A stretch of DNA of 64,000 bases. Origin: Trichostrongylus colubriformis (lineage: Eukaryota; Nematoda; Chromadorea; Rhabditida; Trichostrongylidae). Shown piece by piece: positions 11,615-24,062 of the stretch (position 1 is its first letter; each line of letters opens with the position of its first letter). The stretch lies in assembly GCA_963978905.1 (NCBI GenBank), contig OZ022258.1:54544591-54608590 (forward strand), given 5' to 3'. Below the pieces are notes generated by a model. The model made no database searches. It saw only the letters and a program-made list of their open reading frames with translations, and was not told the origin of the DNA. The translations under genes were made by a program, and so were the position numbers.

Positions 11615-13185
11615 ACGTGCTCGTACGCCTAGCGCGCTGAGACGAAAATCAGCAGCTAACGAATCAAAAGCTCCGGATACTGAATTTACCCTCATGCTTT
11701 CCTGATAAGGTGGTCCACAAGTTCTTGTTTTTTTTTTGACAATACGCTTTTTAAAACCCTATTCACCTTCATTCAACTGTCTCTATCGGTACGGAAGTGG
11801 TAATCAGACGGAGGAAGGCTAAGGGTGGAGCACCTCAGAAACCCGAGTCCTGTTGAGCTCCTTGACTGTCTAAATGGTCCCTTTTCAATTCTTCTTCAAG
11901 TGGACGTAATCATCGATGCGACAGTTGATTTTTGGTTAGAGTAGGAACGCAGAAGGCTCAGAGAATACTCCTTTTCTCACGCTCTCTTTTATATCTATGG
12001 ATTAAGAGTTCTGCTATTTGGTGTCTGGACTGTCTTCCGATCAGCGTCAAATTGACGTCCAGGAAACCCACGTTAGGAGGGCATCCGAGAAGGTTTATAC
12101 TCGAGGAGCCATCTCTCTACCATCATTAGTCATCAATCATAGAAGTGCTACCTAATAACAAGTACGATTATCGATCGATAACTTTTATCAAAAATCAACT
12201 ACCCGGCTCAAAATATACTCAACATTGTATGGGTGCCATGGTAGACTAGGATTTTAAGATAGGCTCTTCTCAATTTCCAACCCGATATGGACCCTTGTCA
12301 AGGATTTTTCGACCCAAGCCATATCCTCCCTCCACCAACCTTCTCTGACGATCTTCCAAGTGAACTACTGATCCTCTACTATTTCAGTGAATTGTATGCT
12401 TAATAGCCGAGGATTTATGATTCCAGAGAGTGGATTTCTTATCGAGTGAATGCTTAATCGATATTAACCGCTTCCATGATGGTTTCATTACCGTTCGATC
12501 GATGGTGAAGATTTCATCTTTTTTTGTGGTCACGCACTCAAGAAATTACTTCTCTCAAGATACCATCAGCCCCTTTCGGTCGAGCTCTACTCCCCCAACT
12601 ACACTGATTACGGTCGGTCTTTTGAGCAACAATATTTTGAATCCGACGTTACTCATTGGCAGCAACACTGGGTACGGTATACCATTTTTGACATTCTAAA
12701 GTTATGATCTTGTGATTGGGTCATTGGACTATTGCATGCTCTGCCCACGAATATTCTCAACTTTGCATGTATCTCTCAGGAACCGTTTGTTCTATTTGCA
12801 AGTTCAAGCAATTTTGCTCATTTTCTGACTTCACTCTATTTTCCTTATCTTCTGTTGAATGAATGAGTCTGAGTGACTATATACATGGCGAGTCAACGTC
12901 TCTTCTGCACTCAATCAAATCAGCCGCTCACTCACGTCATTCAGTTGCTGCTGTCATCAACGACTACCCCTAAGGGGACACGGATACTACGTAAATTTCC
13001 ACGCTCCATTAGCACTTGAGCGTAAATCACAGCTGCTGTTCAATCTCATCAGCTTTCTCCAGAAACCGATTTTTTGAAACTCATTTCAAAACAGAAACTT
13101 TCCATCTGTAGTTTCACCATCTTTTACGAATTGAATAAGCGAGTTTCAACTTTATCTTGTGTACGGGAATATTTCAGAAATTTTT
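11615..13185. other. Unassigned, possible old retroelement
   Basis: On the minus strand near 12,070-12,020 the frame contains VGFLDVNLTLIG, which faintly recalls a reverse-transcriptase tail, but nothing around it supports a domain. Otherwise nothing is recognisable. Confidence 0.3.
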
Positions 13186-13189
13186 CCCA

Positions 13190-13690
13190 AAATCTAAAGG
13201 CACACCACGCGATAAATTGTGAGAGCTATTGCGCGTATCACAGGACGTGAAGACCCTGCTCTACCCACCTGTCAAAAAAAAGAACCAAAATCTCCTAACA
13301 ACCACCAAAAATAGAACTTCCTGTATTCAGTCGCCGTACGAGTATTGGAGACTGTAGAAGAGCTTTTGCTCGATGATATCGCGCAAAATGCTACGATATC
13401 ACCTGTTCTTCCCTTTTGAAGCTGCCCTCACTATTGAAATCATTGCCTTATCTTGTCTTATCGCAAGTTTCCTTCTCCACGTAAGAGCCACGCTGGACAT
13501 TTGTTCGTCTAAGGCCAGGTGTGATTCGGCTCGATAGGCTCAGCTCGGCTCGGGTAGAGCGCGCTTATCGCCGCGAGGATGCACTGTCAAGCCGCAACAA
13601 GGGTGCACCCTGAGCACCTACCTAAGGACCTACTTACTCCAAGAGAGTGAGCCACTAATGTGATTATCGCGTGGTGTGCCTTTAATCTCG
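13190..13690. mobile_element. TIR element (MITE-like)
   Basis: A perfect 20-base inverted pair, AAAGGCACACCACGCGATAA at 13,196-13,215 and its complement at 13,664-13,683, encloses 450 bp with no coding capacity. The inner part has a GC-rich core (GGGTGCACCCTGAGCACCTA). It shares terminal sequence type with the 38.2 kb element. Confidence 0.75.
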
Positions 13691-14027
13691 GGCTCAATGG
13701 GCGGGGTCGTCTGTTGGACAAGTTTCTACTCCCTCAATGGAATTTATACCTGCACCACAGAAGTTTTTGAGGCTTTCTACATATGATTCTGGGTTCTTAT
13801 TGAAGATGATAATTTGCTGCGTAATCCTCAAGTAATTTTACAAACGTGTCCTTTGGAATGGAGTTCATGCGGTGAATGCGATTTATTCGATGTATCTCTC
13901 TTTAAAAATGATGGGCACGTATGTTATGTCACGCAATTCTTATAAAAATCCCCCAACGAAGAACATTTTCCCGAAATTGCTGACGTTCTTGTCGTTTAAA
14001 TCGCCTTTCTATCGAATAGCGAAGCGA

Positions 14028-14165
14028 AACTTTGGATTCGCTGTCTGATTCCTTGAAAAAGACTCAGAAATTTCGATTTGCTGTCTGATTCCTTGAAAAA
14101 GTCCCACGAATTTGAAGTTGCTGTTTGAATACTAAACAAATTCAAAGTTTTCCACTAAAGCCAAC
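14028..14165. repeat. Short tandem repeat, about 58 bp x 2.3
   Basis: GCTGTCTGATTCCTTGAAAA occurs twice, 58 bases apart, followed by a decayed third unit (GCTGTTTGAATACTAAACAA). Confidence 0.75.
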
Positions 14166-14454
14166 GATTCTTGATGTCTGAGGCAGATCTCGTGTTCTTG
14201 ATGTTCAAAAATCGCAGAGCGTGTTTCGACCTTTGACATGAAATTTTTAATTGTGTTGAGTCAATCATTCATTGCATAACAATGTATCCAATTTTCGATT
14301 AATGGTTTATCGTGATCTGGTCTCCCACAAACTCCGCCCATTTCACGAGTGCCGCCTCGCGAATTCTTAGTTTCCTTTTATTCCTCACTCTAAACTGTGA
14401 AACAAACCGTAGAATAGAGCTAATCTGCGGGAGGATTTCAAGAAGTACATACAC

Positions 14455-14590
14455 AAAATTCTTCCAATTTTAATTTTTTCATGTATTCAAATATGTGTGT
14501 ATTTTCTCTTTTTATTTTTTCATTAATTCAAATATGTGTGTATTATTCCACTTTTGATTTTTATATTTATTGATATGTGTACGTGTGTAA
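14455..14590. repeat. AT-rich tandem repeat, about 60 bp x 2
   Basis: ATTCAAATATGTGTGTATT occurs twice about 60 bases apart, then a weaker third match (TTGATATGTGTACGTGTG). Confidence 0.7.
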
Positions 14591-16989
14591 ATTAAAGTAC
14601 ACATTGGGGTATCAAGGGTATTTGACAGTTTTGGACATTTTGTAAACGTTACTGTGCAGCAACATAATGTTAGTTAAATCCCTGGCCTCCCTTGTATATA
14701 TTTCTAGGTATATATACATACATAAACAATTAATATAAATACATAGAATGATGTCTTTCTGATTTATATGTATATATATGGGGAGCAATAAAGTGGTTGA
14801 ACATTGGTCTTACAGCATCAACAAGAAAGAAACGCGTAAAAAAACAATGGTAGAAAGCAATGGCCAGAGATTTCTAATAGTAGTAAGAACTCAATAACAA
14901 AGATAATAAGGTGTTGTTCTGGTCATGACTACGGATATGATGTTTGCTCTATCGAGACATCAAAAACACCGTTTTTTGTCGTCATTATCACTATCGCACG
15001 AGCTATAAAAATGTTTTATTCAGTGCACATGAGCTGATATATTAAGCCTGTGCCATTTTGTGCCCATTACGGTAACAGTTGTGTGAAATCGGTGGAATCC
15101 ATTTTTTCTCGAAAATTCGTAGAAGTACTTATCAATCAAGGGAACTATTCATTATCTTAAAAAAGAAGTCTACGCAGCATGACAATAGGGGGTAATTGGG
15201 TGATGCGACGATGCGCAATAGGACGTTAATGAAGAAAGGGCTTAGCGACATGAGGAGCATTTCCTGTACTTACTGTCGTTGCTTGGTTATTTTCGCTACT
15301 TGTAAAATTTAGTGCCAGTGCCTTCTTTCCAGTGGCATTTTGGCGTGTTTAGATGTTCAGAGAGGGGTGCAAAAATCACTTTCATAATGGATTCTTTGAA
15401 GGAGTGCAAAAGCTAAACCAGGAATGTGCGATAGAACACTCGAACAGGGTTTAAGCACGCGATGAGGCTACAGCCCTTCCCTTTAGCAGTCGCCAAAGCC
15501 ACAATAGGACCAGCTGGGTAGCTGATGCGTGGCGATGCACAATATGTGGCGCGGTTACCCACATCGAGTGTCCTGTCGCGCATTGTCAAATCACCACCTG
15601 CCTATGCCGTTGGCATAAGTATATTTTTCAATTTTCCACTGTCGGAGGACACAATAGCGGAAAGCCACTGCAACGCATTCCAGCGGTTCACAGCATTTCC
15701 TCGTACATGAGTCTCCTCTAGAGACCGCATAATTACTATGCGACCTTTGCGAGCTTGATGGAAATTATGCACAAACTCGTTCAGAAAAGCCTTCCTTAAA
15801 GTTTTTTACTTCATCAATTGAAATTCCATTCCGTCCATGTTGCGGGGGGATTCTTTTCGTTTTTCACATTAACCATACTTTCTCACAAGATCTGAGCAGT
15901 GTGTTGTTTTTGTGATGCCTACAAATGCAGTGATCATAGACCTTTTTTTGAAACTCTTCTAGGAATTTATTTGAATATTGACAGCTTGTTGACATTTTTA
16001 TGACATAACAAAGCAAAAAAGTAATTTGATGTGAGAAAGTAAATTACATTATTTTCGCTATATTCCGTGGTAAACATGGATTATTTGGTGTTAGCCTGAA
16101 TTCAATTACCCGGATATTCAACCACATAAAAGCAGGCATTATCCCCAATTTGAGGTAAATAGCTGAGTACGATAATTGAGCCGTGCATTTGGTATTCACA
16201 AAATTTTTGGGTTTTTTTTTTGAGAAATCGATTACTAATATGTACTTTACTATAGGACAGCACCTATGCTCCCAACGATTCGATCTCCGCATGTTTCCAG
16301 CTTAAATACATCAGCAATAACTGTGATCTAATATTCTCCTATTTATATTATTATAGTATTATTAATATTTGTGTGTCAAGGCAGCATGAATTATGTGACT
16401 GCGTTCTGTGAAGAGGGCAGAATAGCGCATCCAAACTCTGTACGTTAGGAACAGCGCGCAAGTATACCACGCAGAATTCCTCATGAATATTCTTTGAAGC
16501 TGCGGTTCAAAATTTTGTATGCATTTCATTTTTCATTGCTATGAAATGCTAAGTATGTCGTGGCACAGCAGAAAAAGTTGCGCTCCATATCAAAGAAGTA
16601 TAGTCAACGGTAGGTTGGGAGAAGTGGTTCTCTGAGACAAGACCGCATTAGATTTCCTAGATAACTATATCACGATTAATAACTAATAAACCACTAACAA
16701 ATGCATCGAAGCAAAGCAATACATTCTGATTTTTACATCAAATCTTTCCGGTTTACCGTCAGAAAATTTCTAACCTACATTAGACAGATGTGTAACATTA
16801 CCTAGTGATCCGCTAGTACTTTCTATAGTCTTTCGCATTGGTATACGAAATTGCTCTGGCCTTTTTCATTCGTTAGGATCTCTCAAGCTGTGATTGGTCA
16901 TTCCCTCATTGCGAAGGTATCACAACTGCTAACGTTGCCTTGTGAGTGGGAGGGGGGGGGGGAGGGGGGGGGGGTTTACCGAGCTATGT

Positions 16990-17085
16990 GCTCCGCTATA
17001 GCTGAGTGGTAGAGCGATTACACGACAATGCTAAGGGCACCATACACAGAGGATTGTATTCGCTTTGGGACCCAACAACACCGAT
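16990..17085 (+). repeat. tRNA-like 5' half
   Basis: CGCTATAGCTGAGTGGTAGA is an excellent A-box/D-arm, but the expected T-arm is poor (GGATTGTATTCGC), and no acceptor stem forms. It follows a G-rich run at 16,948-16,974. Probably a tRNA-derived repeat. Confidence 0.4.
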
Positions 17086-18154
17086 CCTTCAGCTCGTCCG
17101 CATCGCTTCGCTTGCGACACGCCGCGGAGCGAACCGTCATAAGGGTACACACCCGCGTACGTGCCAAGATACTTCTGGACTCGGTGGAAAGTTATCTTTT
17201 GGACGAGATTTCTTCGGTACATAGATCTCACCTAAAATTTTTTTGAGTCATTCCTATAAAAAATTTTGGGTCGTGATGGAGATGACGAGTTAATGAAGCG
17301 TAGGCCATTCCTTACTAAATCATTTCTATGACGACAAATCATTGCAGGAAATACTTCTATGAATTTCACCATTAACTCCCTATGTGCCTGTCTTTAATGA
17401 TGTTCCTGTTGAGCTACGCCATAAAGAAAGCCTTCCTCATCCACGAGGGATTTATCGCACACACACACACAAACGCAGAAGATCGCCTGAGGGTAATGCC
17501 TCGCGGTAGCGTATTTAACCGACTCTGACGTAGTATTTTGCTGTCGAATACGCAATTACGAACAACGACGACGACGTTCACGTAAACGAGTAGTCTCTTC
17601 GCTTGATTAAAGTCTGGGTCGATGACTAGGTCAGCGTAGATACTCAGCTCAGGGAGACTCACGATAGCCATTTCTGGGGTGTAATTTAGGAATGAGGACT
17701 ATCTCTGGAAATCCTTGTTGATGCTTTCACGTCCAGACATCCATTTTGTCACACTGGGATTTAACGGGTTTCATGACAACTAATCTTCACAGTAACTTGT
17801 CAGAGCCTTACCTATTGGAATTTTTCCAAGAAGTTTGTGATTTTAGCTCAATGGGTCTACTCAAAAGAAAACAACCCAGTGAGTCGCCGAGCCACGGATA
17901 GTGTGATCGCTTGTCTCATTTGAGTGAATTGAAACTTTTCAGTGGCTGGGGATGGGTATACTAGCTTGTGATTCTTTAGGAATTGCTTGGCGCATTTGTT
18001 GGCGTTATCTTCTTTATCCCATCCCCCATTCATATCCCTTCCTCGGTCCTGGAACTCTGTACCAAAAAGTTGTTCATTTACTTATTCACTTGACATAAAT
18101 GATATGCCGAAAATTAGGGAAAATAATAGGAAGAAGCTGTTACATGTATGCTGA

Positions 18155-18245
18155 CAATTAGTTATGGGCAAAAGCTTCAGTTTCTGACGGGACTCGAACA
18201 CGCACACCATGCTTTTCGGGCATGGACCCCTTTCACCTAAACTCA
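18155..18245 (-). repeat. tRNA-derived SINE head
   Basis: TTATGGGCAAAAGCTTCAGT, GACGGGACTCGAACACGCAC and CCATGCTTTTCGGGCATGGA match the 10.98-11.06 kb segment. The B-box reads GTGTTCGAGTCCC on the minus strand; the A-box is decayed. Confidence 0.55.
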
Positions 18246-18404
18246 GCTTCTGAATGGCATATTTACCATAGCTTATCATCACTTACAAGTATAACGTGCT
18301 AAGCCGGTTGGCCAATATCGGCATGGAACAGTGAAGGTGAAAGCTTGGATAGATATTCCTTTTGATGATTTTAATTTTGGATAGCTGCTGATTCCGCAGT
18401 GCGT

Positions 18405-18450
18405 TACAAGTATTCTGGATGCTGTTACAAGTATTCTGGATGCTGTTACT
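18405..18450. repeat. Tandem repeat, 24 bp x 2
   Basis: GTTACAAGTATTCTGGATGC is repeated exactly, 24 bases apart, and a third GTTAC follows. Confidence 0.85.
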
Positions 18451-21400
18451 TTTTATATCTGTCATTATCTGTCATTTATTTGCGAACTAATGCCTTGAAT
18501 GATTAGGAGAATTGAGCTGTTTTTCCAGTTCCAATCGTGCGTGCACATCTTCAATTATAGCCAGTGGATAATCCTTTCTGCCTTAAATCCTCCCCCCCCC
18601 CCCCTCCTGGTGCTGATGCCATTTTTTGAATTCCGAGAGCATTTTTTGTCGACCCCCGAAATTAATTACTCTGACTGCTCTCTGTGACCACTATTTTAGA
18701 CTTCGATCTACTAGTCGCATTCCGCACGTCGCCTCGGTCCATCTTCTGATCAAATTCTCTTCCCATGGGAGGCCGGGAATCTACAGCTTGTTTTTTCTTT
18801 CTTCTGCTGCGTACAGCAAAACAAAAAGAACACAGTCGTGGTCTATAATACATATGATAACACAGTGTGTGTGTGACAATATGTAGTGTACAAGTTAAGG
18901 TGTACTGTAACAGCAGTAATGACTATGTACCACTGATAATCTTGGGCAATAACTATTTTCATCAGAATTATAGGATAAAGCTACAGTACATCATTAATAA
19001 TAGTGCTTAATAAATGCTTGTCTGGACGGTGCTCATCATTCTGTCAGTGCATTTTCCATTAACGTTTCATTACTTCTGGCTCTACTTTTGCCAATTGAAA
19101 ATTCATGTGAGATGTGGTCACGCCATGTTACTGCTGCTCTTCTCTCTTCACATGTCACTCGAGTCATTTCATTCCGCCAACAGCTGAGATGATATCCCGA
19201 GTCTAACGCTGTCCGTCACAAGCTTCATTGCCTGTGCGTCTGCAGACGTTACTTGTTACTGCGAAAGCGCGATACAAAATACAAAACCAGGTCTTATTAT
19301 GATCAGGGGAGGGGAGGCGGGGGGGGGGGTGGCAAGTTTTTGAATGTTGATCACATCGTTATTGGCTTGACCAGGACAGATTTGCTCTTCAGCTAGGGCA
19401 GGATCAAGCATGGGTTGAGTTGTCCTCAAAGAGGATGGTTTAGTTGGCATTTATACCTAAGTGGCTTCTAATCAATAATTAAACTTTGTGTGCTTCGCAC
19501 GGTGCTGGATTTTTGACAAATATTTTTGAAGAATAAGTTTAATTGTACCCACAAAATCAATCAGCCATGAATGGAGGGGGGAGGAGGGGGGCACCGGACC
19601 CTATATACACTATAGGTGATCTCTACAGTAGGCTGCTCGCACGTCAGTCGTGATAAACTATGTTTTTTCACCCTTTTCAATAATTTGATAAACGAAAAGA
19701 AAATTTATTGGTGTGAAATAATTTCGAAATCGCTGGAGAGCCATCCATTTTCTCTCTTCGGCTATGAATAAGGCGAAAGGTTTTGATGAATGAAAGGGGG
19801 TATAATGATGTTTTTCCTGAACCATAGTGCAGCTCTCCCATCAATCCATCTGTCGAGAATATTCTCGGCGCTTGCAAAAATGTGTGCTGAAAAGGAAAAC
19901 GGGAGGCATTGCACGTTTACAGAAAACGACGATGGCCCCCACCACTCCGTGGAGGCGCGCCAGTATCGTTCCAATGCTCAATTGCAAAAACACCGAGCTC
20001 ATCAGGTTTTTCTCGTCATCACATAGTAGTGGCTGGGTCCAGCCAGCAATCTACTCATGAATCTCCCATTCGTGTTTCGGGCCATTTCTCATTGCGCTGC
20101 TAGTTGACGTGGTTGTTTCGTGGATAGTCGTCATGCAATGAATGCCAAATGTTGTCATTTACTGTGCTTCAATGAGCAATAAGCTCAGGTTTCATTGTAA
20201 CCGACGCCTAAGCCATAGGCTTACACATTCAAATGGCGCCCCCCTTCATCTCCCGTCACAGCCTTTCACACACATAAGACTAATTAGCTTGACTAATCAT
20301 TCCTTTCGAGTCGGAGCTATAATCCTTTAAATGGGTTCAAGCAATTAACGAGGATCTAACTAACCCCTCCTTCAATGAACGTTATAACTATTTATGTCCC
20401 ATGTTATGTCGACCGATCAATCGATGTTAGTCGTCCTCAACAAACTGCTCCCCATCTACATGGCGGGAATTCAAAATCGTATTGACGTTCTTCATATTTT
20501 CGCTGATTGACTGCGACAATATCTAACGTTCAAGTTATATGGGAGGTGGAGGGGCTGCGACAGGATTCTGGTGGTCGACTCGATGAAATGAAGTGATCAG
20601 ATTTAATGGGTTTTTTTAATGGTTTCGGGGTTTTGCACTGGATCGTTCAAACTCGAACGGCGTAGGTGCCAGCTGAGCCCACATACATAATTAAGTCACC
20701 AACTTCATTGACATCAACCTTTCTATTTATTGTTTACTTCTAAATATTTACCCTATAGGATATTACTGGCAAGGACAGAGACCTGCCTACATACCTGTGC
20801 AAATAACATATGTATGTAATTCATTTAATGCAGTGAGTGGAGAAGAAAACTGCATTCTCTCAATTCCGTGAGTGTAGTTCAAGTGATAGGTGAATGCATG
20901 TCGCACTCCAAAGACAGAGTGGCTGACTGATGCTGCACTTTACCCAATATTCATTTTATGGAATAATTTCGTGGAGCCTTGTTTGTTCTTGAGTTTCCAT
21001 ACAAAAAACTTCCGTTCAAGGGCAGTAGTACGCGCTTGTGGTTGGGCATCAGTAACGAAAAGTGCTAAATCGTACGGAAGCTGTTAAATACTCAATGAAA
21101 TGACCAAAACCACAAATTTCCTATTTTATTGATTTTGTCAATGAGTGTTTGCCCACCTAGGGTATCGATCGGAGCCACACGGATCTGTGATGTGTGACGG
21201 TCGGACGCGCGTGACCATTTGAGGCCCTTGCTTTGGTACGGTTACACTTATTTGCTGTGTGGTCAGGGAGTAGTGTGATGTTGATCGCTTCAGACGTGCC
21301 CTTCGTGGTGAAAATGTTCTCAGTTTGTCGCCTGCTCAGTGAACTTCAGGTTTTTGTTTGTAGCTAACATATTTTGCCCTCCTGAGAAATCAGATTACTG

Positions 21401-21929
21401 AACAGACTGCTTTGGAATTAGTAGAGGAGTCGTACATTCTATCAACCCACTAATCTGATGACAGAGTCAGTCGATATCAAAAAGCCATGAGTTTAGCTCT
21501 GCCTAGACATTTTAAGAAGCTTATACAGTAGGAGTGTTTTGCAATTTACGATTCCGAAAACAACCAAGCAGCTAATCTCATGGTAAACCCCAGGGAAGGA
21601 TTACGGTACATGCTAAAGTCGTGATTCTTCGAAAAACCACCTTTCAAAGTGGTCAAAGGGTCAAACTGTAGATTTTCCGAGCACTATTCAGATGAACGGT
21701 TGACTTCCCTTCATAGATTTGCTTCCCACTGGATCACATGAATCCTTTACTGCTCTCAGAATCGTTTTTTCGAAATTCCTAGAAATTTTTCCCTTGAGAT
21801 GCGCCACGCACTCACTATTTCTTGAACTAATAATACTGTTAGAATGGATAGGAATTCTCCAAATGGACTGAAAAAACTCATTCATTTTTATGATAAAGTT
21901 GGATTGGTGCATTGAGACAAAATTAAAAA

Positions 21930-22050
21930 GTGCAGTTAATGCGACTTTTCTGACGCATTTTCTGTGATGGAAATTGACGTTTTGACGACTACCTGGGAAG
22001 CAGTCCTTAACTGTAATAAAGGAAATGATCCCGAATAACCAATTGAATAA
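21930..22050 (+). repeat. Dispersed repeat R4, copy 1
   Basis: GGAAATTGACGTTTTGACGA and TGGGAAGCAGTCCTTAACTG correspond to AATGAAAATTGACGTTTTGA and TGGGAAGCAATTCTTGATTA at 52.36-52.41 kb, with similar flanks. Confidence 0.5.
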
Positions 22051-24018
22051 ACTTTGCTAAATTTTACTATTCTATTTGCTACGTAAAATTTTTATTTATT
22101 TATTGCATGTACAAATGGGGTACATGGAACATTAAGAACTATAAAAAAAGCACCCAACGAACAACATAACATAACGTAAAATTTTTGAGAAAAGCTGCAT
22201 AAATTTCGCACCAACCTAATACTAATCCTTCGAATGTTCATTTAGCTTGAGGAGAAGGTTTGACGGCTCTACATCTGCACACAAGTAGCCGTTTCTCATA
22301 CTGGGTTGCGAATGATCTAACTGAATGAGGTCCAGCTTTACTTTCGAAACTGGAGACAAATAACAGAGGTTTGACGTAGTTACTCCTAGATATTATAAAA
22401 GCAATGAGATGCAGATTTGATGGCATTCTATCCCATCACTGCCATCCCCTCATTGCCTTCAGCTATCATAGCTATAAATAAGCTTTGTTTACTATTTTCG
22501 TCCATGAAACAACAAACCTCATCTACATGATGACGTTCACTGTGAATGACACTTTTCTCCTTCACTCCGATTAGTTAAACAGCTCGTTATATGCTTTGAT
22601 TTAACCCCTTTCTTGAAATGCTGTGTAGAGATCTACCACTGGCGCCTTTCCACCCAGTCTTCAACTGATAGTTTTTTCTCAGTTTTCATTTTCAGTCGTC
22701 TCCCCCAGATTTGAATCTTATCGCAAATGTGTTCATAACGTTACAACGTCATGAATTAAGTATGTAGCAGGCCAGTTTACCGTAGTCAACCTGATTGTCA
22801 GCCAATCACTTCCAAAGTCAACAAGAACCTAATGGTTCAATGTTAACCAAATAGCGATCACAGCAGAACTTTAGGGCAAAAGAGAGAGTGATCGGACAAA
22901 AACAACGAGTTCACCAAAAAAAACGATGTCTATTAAAAAATATGTGGCATATGGTCACTCGTCTTGCGTGCAATTGCACAAGCTGCGTAATATTTGGCGC
23001 CTTAAAAGTGACTTTTTCATTAACTATGAAATACTTCTTGGTGATTACTGTATAACGTCCTGCTACATTCTGTCATTTAATCAGGAAGTATCTCACTTTT
23101 CTGAAATTTCAGAACTTTTTTACCCATTCTGAAGTGCCCATTCCATTCTGTAATGTTTGAAAGCCTATTACCCGCGACCGATTATACATTCACATCGAAT
23201 TCATCATTTCCATCCAATTTGGACAAGTCTGTGCAGCTGGGCTTAATAGAATTTTTTTCTACTCCAACTGTAAAGCCGACCTTTAAGTAGGAAGCAATAA
23301 ATTTGCAGAAAATGGGCAGTGCATAGCAATAGTTTGGACGTATTTCTGGTAAGATGAAAAGGGTTTAATGAAAATGACAACTTCCAACACATGGTGTGAG
23401 GATAGAATCCAATCAGTGTTCGCCCGGGCTGCCCAAACCGTGCGTTTCTCCACAAATCAGGGTTATGTGGTACCAGACTTGTCTGATGGGGTGAAGCGCT
23501 AAAGATTCGTACATTAGATAGCCCTTTGAAGACATCGCCTGGGGTAAAAAATGCGAACTGTCAAGACGCGTTCTCTAAAGAACTGACATTCTACTTCAAA
23601 GGAGGTTATATATGGCAAAACCCGCTTTGCAAAAACGCGGCTACGGGTGTTCCTGTGATCCTGCAACATTGCCAGTCGCGCTGCTGCGCATCCGCTAGGG
23701 GAGTTGTCTGTAGGGCGGGGCTACGTTCTCAGCCGGCTAACCTAACTCCTAACCGTCTGCATCTACTCTACCGCCTAGTGATTCAGAGGGCGCGAAAGTA
23801 GAGAGCGATTCTCAGGAATTTCCGGTTTATCCTTCTATTTCTCTTTCTTGGGATTTTCGCCGTCTAATTTCGCCTTTCTTTACTATCACACTGCTGAGCA
23901 CCTCTAATTTGATCCATTTATTTGTCCATTTCCAGTTGAATTCTCCACTTATCTCGCAATTTGCCCGATTCACCCTCTCTCGACATCTTGAGGTTATTAT
24001 CGTGATGGAAACATAGAA

Positions 24019-24062
24019 TGCTTGGCTATCCCAAAGGGATGAATGCTTGGCTATCCCAAGGG
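24019..24062. repeat. Tandem repeat, about 24 bp x 2
   Basis: GAATGCTTGGCTATCCCAA is repeated after a short spacer (AGGGAT). Minor slippage-type duplication. Confidence 0.8.

Larger units (their letters stand above)
13700..16985. other. Intergenic, AT-rich
   Basis: Apart from two short tandem repeats (14.03 and 14.46 kb) and TATATA-rich sequence at 14,690-14,780, nothing is recognisable. The end of the interval is a G-rich run. Confidence 0.5.

Noticed and set aside
11930..12129. Penelope-like reverse transcriptase tail (FLDVNLTL on the minus strand)
   Set aside because: Only about ten residues match and the flanks have no RT motif in any frame.
16990..17085. Functional tRNA gene
   Set aside because: Only the D-arm half fits; the T-arm and acceptor stem do not form.
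17457..17476. CA microsatellite as a feature of interest
   Set aside because: Short and ordinary; no sign of function.
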